In this document: positions 18,072 to 29,356 of the stretch, piece after piece
How positions within the stretch are numbered: the first letter of the stretch is position 1
How the letters are laid out: each line of letters starts with the position of its first letter
Source: Neobacillus sp. PS3-34
GTDB taxonomy: Bacteria; Bacillota; Bacilli; Bacillales; Cytobacillaceae
Length of the DNA: 64,000 bases
Reading direction: 5' to 3'
NCBI RefSeq assembly: GCF_030915465.1
Contig: NZ_CP133267.1
Coordinates: 1 to 64,000, forward strand
The notes under the pieces: model-generated
What the model was told of the DNA's origin: nothing
The model's database searches: none
The model's input: the letters and a program-made list of their open reading frames with translations, nothing else
Made by a program: the position numbers and the translations under genes

Positions 18072-21000
18072 TTATGCAGATACCTGTGCCTGTTTGCTAT
18101 TATTCGCTTTTTTCGCCTTTCCTTTCAGCACTTCATACATAATTGGGATTACCAAAAGGCAGATTACCGTCGAGCTGATCATGCCTCCAATAACGACTAC
18201 ACCGAGTGTTTGCGAAATAATCGTATTCCCATTACTAGAGACAGCTAATGGCAGCAGGGTTAAGATGGTCGTTCCTGCTGTCATTAAGATAGGTCTTACC
18301 CTTGATGAGGTTCCGTGGAGAATCGCTTGTTTGGTTTCCATCCCTTCAGCGAGGTTCCGCTCTATTTTATCGACAAGGACAATTCCGTTCGTAACCACTA
18401 TGCCCGTAAGCATGAGACATCCGATTAAAGCGGCAAGATTCCACTCTTCTCCTACGAGGGACATGCTCCAAACTGACCCAATGAGAGCCAATGGAATGCA
18501 CATCAGAACGGCCACAGGTGCATGCCAGCTGCGAAAGACAGAACTAACAATCAGTAAAACCAATAGCAATGAAAGGGCAAGCGCGAGACTCATTTCAAAC
18601 ACCATTTGCTTCACCTGCTGGGAGATTCCTCCGATTGAAAAATCGACACCCGGCGGGAGGTTTACCGTTTTCATTGTTTCTTTTACTTGATTTGTTACTT
18701 TTCCGATATCCCTTGTGACAATATTTCCACTGATTGTGGCAATTGGACGCCCGTCCCGTTCGCTAATTACTGTTTGCGTGCTCGTCTTCAATGTCGTAAT
18801 CTCAGCCAACGAAACTTTTCTTCCATCCATAGCCGTAAACATTTCGTGCCCTAGCTTCGATAGGATCGTTTTTTCAGGATCCGGGTCTCCAGCTCTTACA
18901 AGGTTTTCCTTCGTATCTATGCGCAGGATAAGAGGAATGGTTCTATCTCCTGCAGAAACCTCCATCCTTTCTTCTTTTGGCAAATAGCCATTAATCCGAC
19001 TGAGGACATCATTCACTTTTATGTCAAGGCTTTGGATTTTTTTCTGGTTAAGGGACAGATCATGATTCATCGAGGTATCCGTATCATTTGCTGTCCCCTC
19101 CATGCTTAAGCCAGGAATCATTTGCAGCTTGCTTCTCACCAAAATCGCTGCCTTTGCCAGCTCTTGTTGCTTATCACCGGTTAACATCACCTTTAAACGC
19201 GAGTCGTCTCCTGAAATATTCTGGTTGGAAACGGTATATACAGCAGATGTGGACAATGCTGTCAACTGCCGGCGCAGCTGGCTTACGAATATATCGATGT
19301 CAGTTTGCCCTTTTATTCCGACTGAAATATTGGCAATATTTTGTTTCTGTATCCACCCTCCGCCTTCATCAAATACGTCGTCAAACATGGGTGTAAACGA
19401 CGAACCAAGCGTGGAGGAAAAGTTTTTCACGTCTGAATTGTTTTTTAGGATGGTTTCAATATTTTTTACCTCTGCATCCACATCGGAAAGCTGTGCGTTG
19501 TCTGGCAGTTCCACCTGAATGGCAACATCCTTTGAAGTTCCTCTTGGAAAAAAATTCACCGGCATGAAGACAGCCTTGGTGATTGTAATAGCAAATAACG
19601 CAAAAACCAAAACCACAATTACTTTCTTTTTTAAAAAGACGGCCTGTAGGATATTTCGTGCTTTTTTCTCCATACTTCCCTGTCTGGAAGCAGTTTGTTT
19701 TTTCCATAATATATATGCCAGCGCTGGAACGACGATCATCGAAACGGCCAGCGATATGACCAGCGCAATCACTACGGACCAGGCAAATCCAGAAAACGCA
19801 GAGCTGATCATTCCGCCGATAATTGAAATTGGCAGAAAGACGGCAACTGTGGTAGCTGTGGAGGATACAATCGCTGGTATCATTTCGACGACCCCACTCG
19901 CCATACGCCAAATCGTAATCTGACCACTGCTTTTTTCCAGCTGTTTTCGATACATATTGTCCATGACGACGATGGAATCATCAACGACACGCCCCATCGC
20001 CACAATCAAACCTGAAATCGTCAGGATATTCAAACTAACTCCCATCACTTTCAGTATCGCAGTAGTAGCAAGAAGGCAGATGGGCAACGAAACAGCAATA
20101 ATCAAAGTTGAACGGACATTCCTGAAAAAGGCAAACACACAGAGGACAGAAAATGCAATTCCTAATAATCCCTCTTTCAGTAACCCTTTTAAGGCTGTGT
20201 TGATTTCATTTCCCTGATCCATTAAAACAGAAAGATGAATCTGCTTTGACTTGATTTCCGGTATTGCCTGAATCCTTTCATTTATCCTTTTCGTTATATC
20301 TGTAATGTTAGATGAAGGGGTTTTTAGCACATCGAGCAATACACTTGGCTCACCAGCAGTTCTGGAAATCGTTTGTAAGCCTATAATATTGCTTTCAATG
20401 TTTGCCACCTCTTTTAGTGCTACTGAATTTCCGCCCCTAACAGGAATTTTCAGGCTATTGAGGTCTTTAAGATTTATTTTCCAATCTGTAACACGAATCG
20501 GCATGGATAGTTGTCCCAGCGTACCGTCTTTTTCTTTAATACTCCCTTGTGGCCAAACTGGATGTATGGCAGAAAGAGCAGTTTGAATGTCTTTTACAGA
20601 TAGAGAGTATTTTTTAAGAGCATCCGCTTTCAGCGTCAAGACATATCCTTCGTTTCCTGCACCCGTGACCCTGACCTCCCTTACACCCGGGACACGTCTG
20701 ATTTCATGCGCTACTTTTTCCTGAAGGGATGTACGCAATGTCTTTTCATTTGTTTTATCCGAGGTCAAGCTTACCCGCATAATGGGAAAAGAGTTGGTGC
20801 TGACCCGAGTAATTAAGGGTTTTTTCACTCCAGTTGGCAGTTGGATTTGTTCAACCGCAGCCCTTAGGTTGCTTTCGGCCTTTTCCATATCGGTATGTCC
20901 GGGAAAATAGAAACTCGCCATCAATCCCCCATCGAACGAGTTAGTTTCCATATAGTCCAGTTTATCAACCGCCTGGACGGCCTCCTCTACTTTACTCGTC

Positions 21001-21191
21001 AACATTTGTTTGACCTGATCAGCTTGATAGTTGTCTGCCTGGATCGTAACCATCAGAGCGGTGTTGTTTATGGGAGGAAGATAATCACGCTGCATTTGAA
21101 ATGCGGACATTGCACCCCAGATCAAAATGAGGACAACACATGTCAGGATCAAGATTGACCTGTTCATTGTACCTGCAATAAAACGATTCAT
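18072..21191 (-). CDS. RND-family efflux transporter permease
   Basis: This 1039-residue AcrB/SwrC-like proton-driven transporter begins with a TM helix (ILILTCVVLILIWGAMSAF) and has the two-fold RND layout: porter loop about 40-320, TM2-6 about 330-480, second TM at about 515, second loop 540-830 and TM8-12 to the end. The TM4 segment GRVVDDSIVVMDNMY carries the proton-relay Asp pair. Repeats of ASGVVEMIPAIVSSTATTVAVFLPI and SRVRPILMTAGTTILTLLPL mark the two halves. No adaptor or outer-membrane partner is adjacent, as normal for Gram-positive SwrC-type pumps. The substrate is unknown; roles in lipopeptide or membrane-active compound efflux are known in the family. Confidence 0.93.
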   Translation of the reverse strand: MNRFIAGTMNRSILILTCVVLILIWGAMSAFQMQRDYLPPINNTALMVTIQADNYQADQVKQMLTSKVEEAVQAVDKLDYMETNSFDGGLMASFYFPGHTDMEKAESNLRAAVEQIQLPTGVKKPLITRVSTNSFPIMRVSLTSDKTNEKTLRTSLQEKVAHEIRRVPGVREVRVTGAGNEGYVLTLKADALKKYSLSVKDIQTALSAIHPVWPQGSIKEKDGTLGQLSMPIRVTDWKINLKDLNSLKIPVRGGNSVALKEVANIESNIIGLQTISRTAGEPSVLLDVLKTPSSNITDITKRINERIQAIPEIKSKQIHLSVLMDQGNEINTALKGLLKEGLLGIAFSVLCVFAFFRNVRSTLIIAVSLPICLLATTAILKVMGVSLNILTISGLIVAMGRVVDDSIVVMDNMYRKQLEKSSGQITIWRMASGVVEMIPAIVSSTATTVAVFLPISIIGGMISSAFSGFAWSVVIALVISLAVSMIVVPALAYILWKKQTASRQGSMEKKARNILQAVFLKKKVIVVLVFALFAITITKAVFMPVNFFPRGTSKDVAIQVELPDNAQLSDVDAEVKNIETILKNNSDVKNFSSTLGSSFTPMFDDVFDEGGGWIQKQNIANISVGIKGQTDIDIFVSQLRRQLTALSTSAVYTVSNQNISGDDSRLKVMLTGDKQQELAKAAILVRSKLQMIPGLSMEGTANDTDTSMNHDLSLNQKKIQSLDIKVNDVLSRINGYLPKEERMEVSAGDRTIPLILRIDTKENLVRAGDPDPEKTILSKLGHEMFTAMDGRKVSLAEITTLKTSTQTVISERDGRPIATISGNIVTRDIGKVTNQVKETMKTVNLPPGVDFSIGGISQQVKQMVFEMSLALALSLLLVLLIVSSVFRSWHAPVAVLMCIPLALIGSVWSMSLVGEEWNLAALIGCLMLTGIVVTNGIVLVDKIERNLAEGMETKQAILHGTSSRVRPILMTAGTTILTLLPLAVSSNGNTIISQTLGVVVIGGMISSTVICLLVIPIMYEVLKGKAKKANNSKQAQVSA

Positions 21192-21220
21192 AATAAAAAC
21201 CTGCCTTTAAGGAAATAGAA

Positions 21221-21299
21221 AAGGGTGACTCTTAAAATCTGGCAAACAGGCAAACTGCTTTTGTTTGCTGGACCTGACCTTGAAGTCACCCTCTTTTTA
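21221..21299 (-). terminator. Long-range hairpin upstream of the RND gene and downstream of the phosphoesterase
   Basis: AAAAGGGTGACT at 21223 pairs with AGTCACCCTCTTTT ending at 21299 around a large AT-rich loop. It lies just after the minus-strand phosphoesterase stop, where it could act as terminator. Confidence 0.45.
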
Positions 21300-21300
21300 T

Positions 21301-23660
21301 TTATTTAGACTTAGTCTCACCTGGATAAGGCTTATCGCCTTTTACAGCTTTCCAGAGAATCTTGTTCAATTTTTCAGGGTTTGCATGATCGACTCCTGAA
21401 AAATCCAGTTTTTCGGACTCCTTCGCCATCGGTGCATTTTCCCCATTTTTACGGTCAAGAGGATAGGTTGGATCTTCCACTTTAAATGGATCAAATTTCG
21501 GTTTGTGTGTGAACGAATTGATCATCGGTACTGCCGAAGCATCAAATTGTGTCATCGGCTTCATGCCTAAAATCATTTCCATCGTGCGGAGCATCGACGT
21601 TGTATCATAAAAAGTACTGTCCACCTTGCCTGTTTGAGTGTACGGACTGATGACAAGAGAGGTTGTGCGGTGGGCATCAACTGAATCCCAGCCATTCTGA
21701 GCATCGTCCTCCGTAACAAAGATAGCCGTATCCTTCCAATAAGGAGAATGACTGACCATATCAACAAGCTTTCCAACGGCATAGTCGTTTCGAGCTACCA
21801 TCGATTGCGGGCTTAGTTCTCCCGGTTTTGTTCCGAGTGTATGGTCGTTAGGCAGGCGAACGATCTGCAGCTGTGGAAGATTTCCGTTATCTACGAATTG
21901 ATGGAATTCTTCTTTCCACGCATCCAATCGGGTAAGATCTGAAATTTTCATGTCAAAGGTAGGGTAGTCCGGATCAAAATGATTGCCAAGGCTGGTTCTG
22001 ACGCAACATATTTCCCTGTTGCTTTATCATATTGTGTAAATTCACCATAGCTTCTAAACGAAATGCCCGACCGAATCGCATTCGTCCATAAAAATCCTGC
22101 CTTTGGATATGCGGCTTCTTTGCCACCTTCAAAATCATAGCCTCGGTTTCGGCCAGAATAATTGGCCAGCCAGTTCTTCTCCACATAGTCGTTTGCCTGG
22201 GCCGCGGTTGACCAGTTATGTCCCTGTGCGCTGATTTCTGCATTCGCATAAAAATTATCCAACAGGACAAATTGATTAGCCAGCTTATGGATATTTGGCG
22301 TAACATCCTTGCCAAAAATCGTTAAACTCGGATCACCGTTTCCTTTTTTCACGTCACCAAAAACCTGATCATATGTACGATTTTCCTTTATGACATAAAT
22401 AACATGCTTAATCGGAGACTCCTGACCCTCAAAGCGAGGAATCGGGAATTTTTTGCTTGCACTATAGCCCGTTGGTTTATAACTTTCATTATTGCGCTCC
22501 ACTTGTTTCGTATAGTCCTTTAACTGCTTCTCATCCGGAACATCGATAAACGACATGGTTCCTTTGATCATATTCCCGATGTATTGCCCATCACGGTTTG
22601 AACCGGCTCCGAGTCCTTTTGCATTTAGGACCATCAGCTTGCCATCATTTTGATAGATACCGCTCGGATACCATGCGGTTGGAATTAAGCCAGATATCTC
22701 CCCTTTGTTGAGGTTAATGACCGCTACATCGTTATTTCCTCCGTTGGCAACATACAGCGTATGGCCATCTTCACTTAAAGTAAGCGCATTTGGCTGGCTG
22801 CCTGCTGGTGCCTGTTTATAAGGGCTTAAGGAAATGCTTTTGATTTCTTTTTGTTTCACAGGGTCAACGACTGAAATTGAATCGCTGTCGGAATTGGAAA
22901 CATATAACATGCCATTCTTAGTGTCTTCAACCATTGCATTCGGATGAAGGCCGACAGGAATCGTATTTTTCACCGTTAAATTTTCCGGATCAAGCACACT
23001 GATGCTGCTTTCTCCCCAGTTGCTGACATACAGGGATTTTCCATCTTTACTTAAAATCGCTGCATAAGGATGCTTGCCAACAGGCACTGTTTTAGCCATT
23101 TTATTGGCTGTCAGATCTACTTTTGAAACAGAGTGATTTAAATTATTAACAACAAAGAGTGCTTTGCCATCCGTAGAAACGGAAAGCCCTGCCGGATAAA
23201 AATTGGTTTTACTGTTGTCTGTGAGCATAATAGGAGATTTTTCTGTTAGAGTTCCATTATTAAAATCATAAACGCGGATTTTGTTATTGCCGCCAGCGGA
23301 TGCATAAACGGTTTTTCCATCCGGACTGAAGGCGACACCTAAATAAAGTGCTTCAGGAGATTTGTAAGGAATGGTCTGGACGACCTTCTGGGAGTTAATG
23401 TCAACTACTTGAAGCGATTGTTCACCTTGCCCATCATTTGAAACAATGAGAAAGCGATGATCAGGACTTAACGCTCCGCCCATTGGAAAATCACCTAACG
23501 TCAGTTGTTGGCCAGATGGAGTAACGGACCATCCATGAGGTGTAACAGCTGTTCCATCTCCTTTCGGTCCAACCACTAATTTAGTGTATCCTGCATAAGC
23601 TGACGTTGAACCTAGAAGCAAAGTAGCGAGGGACGCTGCAAGCAACTTTTTGCGTTTCAT
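21301..23660 (-). pseudogene. Secreted YncE-type beta-propeller / alkaline phosphatase-family phosphoesterase, paralogue 1 (frameshift near 21986)
   Basis: A signal peptide (MKRKKLLAASLATLLLGSTSAYA) precedes seven or so YVTN-type propeller blades (FSPDGKTVYASAGGNNKIRVYDF, LYVSNWGESSISVLDPENL) to about residue 370. A phosphoesterase domain follows (HVIYVIKENRTYDQVFGD... YANAEISAQGHNWSTAA... VTEDDAQNGWDSVDAHRT). The frame breaks after ASEPAL; one extra G (TTGGGC for TTGGC at 21986) restores GNHFDPDYPTFD and runs to the end, giving about 786 residues. The active-site residues are on both sides and intact, so I suspect a sequencing indel. A Pho-box-like array lies upstream. Confidence 0.85.
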
Positions 23661-23714
23661 ATTGACATCTCCTTGAGATATGTAATGTTTTCAATCTTCA
23701 TGTTACTCCTCATT

Positions 23715-23742
23715 TGTAAATTGAAAGTTAAGTAGAATTAAA
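23715..23742 (-). promoter_or_regulatory. Candidate Pho box upstream of phosphoesterase 1
   Basis: On the minus strand TTTAAT-N5-TTAACT-N5-TTTACA forms three 11-bp-phased hexamers close to the PhoP consensus. TAACAT lies 9 bp downstream as a -10. The same 9-bp offset to a -10 is seen before the GDPD gene. Confidence 0.5.
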
Positions 23743-23870
23743 GAAGTATTAAGAAAAACAGGACGATAGTTGCGTTTAAAAGTTGATTAGTCTTTTCGGC
23801 CTACGACGAAAACACATTTCTTGGAAAGGCATGGGGCTATTGAACCAAATGATACCTTTGGTAAAAATAA

Positions 23871-23900
23871 GAGGCTGCCGCCAATGTAATGGAGAGCCTC
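23871..23900 (-). terminator. Terminator of phosphoesterase 2
   Basis: GAGGCT / AGCCTC stem downstream of the stop on the minus strand, followed by TTATTTTTA. Confidence 0.55.
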
Positions 23901-23913
23901 CAAGCTAATTTAT

Positions 23914-26363
23914 TTATTTCTGTTGCTTGCCTTCATTTTTCACCTTCGGATAGGATCCTTTGATCTTCTTCCAATTTTCTTTATTCAGTCTCTCCCGGTC
24001 AACCGAGTCTGGTTTCGAGAAATCCATATCCTTTGGATATAGAGTGGAGTTTGCTGCTGCAGCTGGTGTAGCATCGCCTTCTTCAGGCCAATATTTTGAC
24101 TGTTCAATCGAGTAAGGCTTGAAATTCGGCTTTGCTGTAAAGGAATTGAACATCGGGATTGCCGCAGACTCAAATTGTGTCATCGGCTTCAAGCCCATGA
24201 TCAACTCCATCGTCCGAAGAATGGCCGGTGTATCATAGAATGTGCTATCCACTTTGCCGATTTGCGTATACGGACTGATCGCAAGCGCTACACTTCGATG
24301 GGCATCCACATGGTCCACCCCACCCTGTGCATCATCCTCGACAACAAAAATGGCTGTATTTTTCCAATACTTTGAGTTACTGACGGTTTCAGTAAGCTTA
24401 CCTAACGCATAATCATTCTGTGCCACCATCTGTTGTGGTCCCCACTTCGAACCGCCAGTATGGTCATTAGGCAAATAAACCACTTCGAATTGAGGAAGAT
24501 TCCCGTTTTCTTCAAACTGTTTGAACTCCTTCTCCCACTCTTTATAACGAGCAGCATCGGAAATATCTAAATCCCAACTTGGATAGTGAGGATCATAATT
24601 GCCGCCAAAATCGGTTGTACCCGGATTATTTGGCAAGTATGTTTTCGTTGCCGGGTCATAATTATAGGCATATTCACCATAGTTGCGGAAAGAAAGGCCG
24701 CCTTCATGGCTACGTCCCAAATATACCCTGCTTTTGACCTGGTGTAAGGGGCTTCATCAAGGATGCCTCCTCCTCCTCCATCAAAATCATAATCACGGTT
24801 TCGGCCAGAGTAGTCTGCGAGCCAGTTCTTTTGGACATAATCATTGGCTTTCCCTGCGGTCGTCCAGTTATGGCCATCTGCACTTACCTCTGCATCTGCA
24901 TAAAAATTGTCCAGCGTCACAAATTGTTTTGCAAGCTTGTGTTGGTTAGGTGTTACTTCCTTGCCATAAATCGCTAAGTTAGGATCACCGTTTCCTTTCC
25001 CTAAATCTCCAAGTACATGGTCATACGTTTGATTTTCTTTAATTACATAAATAACATGTTTAATTGGTGATTTCCCTTCGCCAGGACTCCGCGGGATTGG
25101 AAAAGCTCCTTTATCCTGGTTATTTTTCCACCAGCCATTGGTTTTTGCTTCTTTAACATTGTTATTTTCGTTTGTCTGTTCAGTGTACGATTTTAACTGC
25201 TTGGTATCAGGCACCTCGATAATAGACATCGTTCCTTTTACCATGTTTCCGAGCCACTCATTTGTCTTATCGTTTGGCCCCGCACCAAGACCCTTTGCAT
25301 TCAGGACAAAAAGTTCCTTTTCATCCTTGCCAAGATAAACACCGGTCGGATACCAGGCTGTCGGAATGAGTCCTGTAACTTTTGCATTTTTAGATTCTTT
25401 GCCCAGGTCAATCACCGCGATATCATTGTTCAGGGAATTGGCTACATAAAGGGTTTGGCCGTCATTGCTTACTGTCAGGGCATCCGGCTGGCTTCCAGTT
25501 GGTGCGCCATGATATGGAGCAAGGGAAACGGTATCAATTACATTGAGCTGTTTGGAATCAATTATTGAAATCTCATCACTATCAGAATTCGCAACATAAA
25601 TGGTTCCATCCGCTGGATTCTCAGCAATAGCATTCGGATGGAGCCCTACCGCTACTGTCCTTTTAACAGAGAGATTCTTCGTATCCAGAACCGTGATGCT
25701 GCTCTCTCCCCAGTTGCTGACATAAAGTGACTGACCATCACGGCTGACAACAGCTGCGTATGGGCTTTTGCCAACATGTGAAGTTTTAGCGATTTGGTTC
25801 GAAGCAAGATCGATACTAGAAACCGAATGATCTAGATTATTAGCAACATAAAGGAATTTGCCGTCAGGAGAAACCGAAATCCCTGCCGGATAGAACTGTG
25901 TATTTTGGTCATCCTTCATTAAAATTGGTGCTTGTTCAGTAAGTGTTCCATTTATAAAATCGAACACACGTATCTTGTTATTTCCGCCAGCGGAGGCATA
26001 CATTTTTTTGCCGTCTGGGGAGAAGGCTACCCCAATATATAACGCTTCAGGAGATTCATAGGGAATGGTCTGTATGACCTCTTTACTTTTTGTATTTAAT
26101 ACCTGTAAAGACTGAGTTCCCTGTCCTGCGTTCGATACCACCACGAATTTTCCATCTGGAGATACCGCCCCACCCATTGGGAAATCTCCCAGTTTTATCT
26201 GTTTTCCAGCAGGTGTCAGGTGCCATCCATTTGGAGTTACAGAGGTGCCATCTCCCTGTGGTCCAGACAACAAAGTGTATGCAGCGGAAACGCTAGACCC
26301 AAAAAGTACTGATGCCAGCGCAGCCGAGGCGATAAGCTTTTTGCTGTTACCTTTAAACTTCAT
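23914..26363 (-). pseudogene. Secreted YncE-type beta-propeller / alkaline phosphatase-family phosphoesterase, paralogue 2 (frameshift near 24698)
   Basis: Same architecture and strong similarity to the neighbour at 21301-23660: signal peptide (LIASAALASVLFGSSVSAA), YVTN propeller blades, then KHVIYVIKENQTYDHVLGD, YADAEVSADGHNWTTAG and VVEDDAQGGVDHVDAHRS. The frame breaks after WDVAMKA; one extra G (GCGGGC for GCGGC) restores GLSFRNYGEY and the remaining 250 residues, giving about 816 in all. The tandem pair arose by duplication. The break sits near, but not at, the same codon as in paralogue 1, so the two are independent. TTTACT-N5-TTTAAA-N5-TAAACT lies upstream and may be a PhoP site. Confidence 0.85.
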
Positions 26364-26420
26364 AATATAGACTCACCCTATTCTATGTATTTTGCACTAC
26401 CCAGAAAATCATAGACTGCG

Positions 26421-26462
26421 AATATGAAGTTTAAGTCCTTTAAACATAAAGTAAATGTAAAA
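26421..26462 (-). promoter_or_regulatory. Possible Pho box upstream of phosphoesterase 2
   Basis: Minus-strand TTTACT-N5-TTTAAA-N5-TAAACT with a TTTACA immediately before it. The 11-bp phase is right but the hexamer match is only moderate. The rest of 26364-26934 has AT-rich promoter-like DNA and no convincing gene. Confidence 0.3.
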
Positions 26463-26934
26463 ACACATTATCTTTACTTATAGGACAAATGACATTTGAC
26501 AACGTTTTATAGCTTGCAAAATCCAATAACATACAGCCTTTTTCAGGAATATTGATTTACCCCAATGCCACTTATTTCATTATTTCGGTTTATTAAACTA
26601 GGTATGTAGCAACAATTTTGTGATTTTACACTATTTTAATAAGGAGTTTACAATTTCCTATAAGGCTCCTGTTGAGGAATCGACGGTGATTGCCTCCACG
26701 TCGATATCGCTTTTCGGTACTTTCCTAACTCTATTGAAGGTCACTTCGATAAATTTTAAAACAGCACATCATTTGGAAAAAAATATATACAAAAAATTCA
26801 AAAATCGTTTACTATATAATTAGATACAAAATTTTAGTAGTATTTGGAAACTGTCAAAGCCTCTGATTACTTTTCTCGTATTTTGGTATCAAGATAGATT
26901 CGGCGCGGTTTTGGAAGGGGAATTATACAAAGGT

Positions 26935-28194
26935 ATGCTGAAGGATAGAATTTTCACTTCTCTCATTTTTATTGCTGCATTGGCTGTATCCATTCCTATG
27001 GCAAGCCTTACGATTAATTTTAAAACATATTTTTTTGCTTTAAGCATTTATTGGTTATTTTCCACCCTTTATCACAACTTAAAGCTTACCAGCAAAAAAG
27101 GGCAAATCGTAATGGACTATGGAATATCCTATAGCTTGTCGATTAGCTTATTTACCTGCCCATTAGGATTGCTTATTTTTGAAACACTTTATCGATTCAC
27201 CGTATATTTTAACAAAAAAAGAACGAAAACAAAGGATCCAGATGAATTTGCGGATACCTTTTATAATATTGGTGCCTTTACGCTTAATAACTCTATTGCT
27301 TATTATCTGTTTGTCCATATGTATCCTTACTTTCAAAACATTCCCTTCGGCTTCTGGGTTTTGATGATCATTTTAGTTCTCGTGACATCCATATTATCTG
27401 ATATCTATTTAATAACAAGCTTCTTCCTTTTAGGCGACATGAAGACATTCCATGAGGCTATCGATTTTATCAAGAGCAGAAGCGTGCTCGATATAGGAAA
27501 GTTAGCCATTACGAACGGTCTATTATATCTCTTTCTACAGGAACATAAGTGGGAAATGTTACTTAGCCTTTTCGTCCTTAATTATCTGGTTAGCCGCTCA
27601 TTTATTTCAAAGTCTCAAAACCTGGAAAATAAAATTGAACGCGATAAGTTTGAACAAATGGCCTATACAGACTTTTTAACTGGTGTTTCCAATCGTGCAT
27701 ATATGGATAAGCTGATGGCAGAGTTGAATCAAACAAATGATTATATTGGAATTGTTGTAGCAGACATTGATCATTTCAAAAGCATTAATGATAATTATAA
27801 CCATGCTGTAGGAGATCAGGTGATTCGACATTTCGCCGCTACTTTAAAGAGCTTTTTAATGAAAGATGATTATCTGTTTAGAAGTGGTGGAGAAGAATTC
27901 ACTATGTTCCTTTTAAACAGGAATTTTGAAAGTAATGTGAAGATAATTGAAGAGATACTAGAAGGAATTAAAAATAGCAATGTGACCGTTGAATTTAACA
28001 ATGAGAAACACTCTATATCTTATACAGTCTCTTTTGGCCTCTATTTTGATAAGGTAAATGCACATGTATCCATGGAAAGAGGATATATTTATGCCGATCA
28101 ATTATTGCTACTGTCGAAAAAATTAGGAAAAAACAGATTGTCTTCAAAAAATGGGACAATCCAGGAAGTCCCTCTATCAAATTATTATATTTAA
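26935..28194 (+). CDS. Membrane-bound diguanylate cyclase (GGDEF)
   Basis: The N-terminal about 215 residues form five to seven hydrophobic helices (SLIFIAALAVSIPMASL, TYFFALSIYWLFSTLYH, LSISLFTCPLGLLIF, FGFWVLMIILVLVTSIL) and probably sense a membrane or external signal. The C-terminal GGDEF domain has YTDFLTGVSNRAYMD, VVADIDHFKSINDNYNHAVGDQV and the active-site motif GGEEF at 318-322, so it should make c-di-GMP. I took the ATG at 26935; a TTG eight codons earlier is possible. It is a single gene ended by a strong terminator. Allosteric I-site is not obvious. Confidence 0.9.
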   Translation: MLKDRIFTSLIFIAALAVSIPMASLTINFKTYFFALSIYWLFSTLYHNLKLTSKKGQIVMDYGISYSLSISLFTCPLGLLIFETLYRFTVYFNKKRTKTKDPDEFADTFYNIGAFTLNNSIAYYLFVHMYPYFQNIPFGFWVLMIILVLVTSILSDIYLITSFFLLGDMKTFHEAIDFIKSRSVLDIGKLAITNGLLYLFLQEHKWEMLLSLFVLNYLVSRSFISKSQNLENKIERDKFEQMAYTDFLTGVSNRAYMDKLMAELNQTNDYIGIVVADIDHFKSINDNYNHAVGDQVIRHFAATLKSFLMKDDYLFRSGGEEFTMFLLNRNFESNVKIIEEILEGIKNSNVTVEFNNEKHSISYTVSFGLYFDKVNAHVSMERGYIYADQLLLLSKKLGKNRLSSKNGTIQEVPLSNYYI

Positions 28195-28221
28195 ACCTTA
28201 TTTCAACAATGATGCATTTGC

Positions 28222-28267
28222 AAAACGAAAGACACCCTCCAATTAATTAGAAGGTGTCTTTCGTTTT
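28222..28267 (+). terminator. Strong bidirectional terminator
   Basis: AAAACGAAAGACACC / GGTGTCTTTCGTTTTT, 15-bp stem between the convergent GGDEF and cupin genes. Confidence 0.9.
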
Positions 28268-28293
28268 TGTACCCCATAATTATTTCATTCCCA

Positions 28294-28788
28294 CTAATAG
28301 ATTAAGTCTTCTCGGCATGGTATTCCATTCTCGACACAATAGTCACAGTAACGCTTGTAGACCGTAAATATATCATCCTGGCCAATGACTTGGTTTTCTT
28401 CATCAAAATATTGTAGTGAACCTCCTAAAATGAACAGCGTAATCACTTCTTCATCTTCTGTTATTAACGTATGTATATCACCAGGCGGTTCAAAAATAAA
28501 CGTTCCAGGCTTTGCTACTCAATTCCTCTCCTCGTATCTCCATTGTCCTTGGATATTAAAACCTATAACGCTTCCCCCGGTGTGCCGGTGGCGAGTTAAC
28601 GTTTTGTTCGGTTTAATCTTAAATAAATATGTCCATGTACCTGTTGTAAAATCAAACCGGAGTGGTTTAAAATGGCACTGCCTATCATCAAATGGCACCC
28701 AGGGCAAATCCTCGCTATTTATTATTTTTTCAGGAAGCTGAAGCTTTTCAGCAAAATTTATTAATGTATCATCTAGAAGTTTATTCAT
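28294..28788 (-). pseudogene. Cupin dioxygenase-like protein interrupted by an in-frame TGA
   Basis: This resembles 2,4'-dihydroxyacetophenone dioxygenase-type cupins: WTYLFKIKPNKTLTRHRHTGGSVIGFNIQGQWRYEER with the His metal ligands. A TGA at 28519-28521 follows, where the family has Trp. The same frame then continues VAKPGTFIFEPPGDIHTLI...CREDLIY to the stop at 28294. One base change (TGG to TGA) explains it. As written, a protein of 89 residues would lack the second cupin motif. It may be a real nonsense mutation or a base error. Confidence 0.75.
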
Positions 28789-28842
28789 TTTCGATTCTCC
28801 CTTTCACCCTATTTCTTGTGCTAATCAAACGATTGCCTATGG

Positions 28843-29194
28843 TTATTGTTCTTCCCACACGTTAAAAATCATTCCAATTGGATCCTTGACATAGCAATCC
28901 TTGCCCTTGCCTTCCCATCGAACAATTTCAAACCCTATTTTCCAATAAATGAGTTTTCGCTTCTTCTAAATCCTCAACGAAAATCTCCATTATAGGTCCA
29001 AGATTTTCATTTCCTTTTATTAAAAAAATATTATTATAGGCCGTGCTGAACCCAATTTCATTTTCGAAACCTTGCTCAAGCTGATTAACTCCGAGAATAT
29101 TTTCATAAAATGATTTTGCTTTTTCAATATCCCGAACCTGAAATCCAATATTCTTGGATACTCTATATTTCATCGTAAAACCCCTCCTCTTCAT
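28843..29194 (-). pseudogene. VOC/glyoxalase-like protein with a frameshift near 28936
   Basis: This small VOC domain has YRVSKNIGFQVRDIEKAKSFYENILGV and IMEIFVEDLEEAKTHLLEN. The frame then ends at once, while another frame continues GFEIVRWEGKGKDCYVKDPIGMIFNVWEEQ, a typical VOC C-terminus. The offset is +1 or -2. The start is probably MKYRVSKN at 29173, with AGGAGGGG upstream. Substrate unknown; resistance or lyase functions are both seen in the superfamily. Confidence 0.75.
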
Positions 29195-29356
29195 AATAAG
29201 TTCTTACTATATATTTTCCATGGGCTCCCTTTTTCCTTTAAAAAACATCTAATTTATTCATTTACAATGGAGTTCTGCTGTTTGATAATGAAAATGTAAT
29301 GCTGTGAAATTCAGAAAAATACGATAATTTTATAGATTGATAAAGGGGTGTCAAAA

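Noticed and set aside
26620-26823. A 67-residue plus-strand ORF upstream of the GGDEF gene
   Set aside because: AT-rich chance frame lying in the promoter region, without a recognisable protein pattern.
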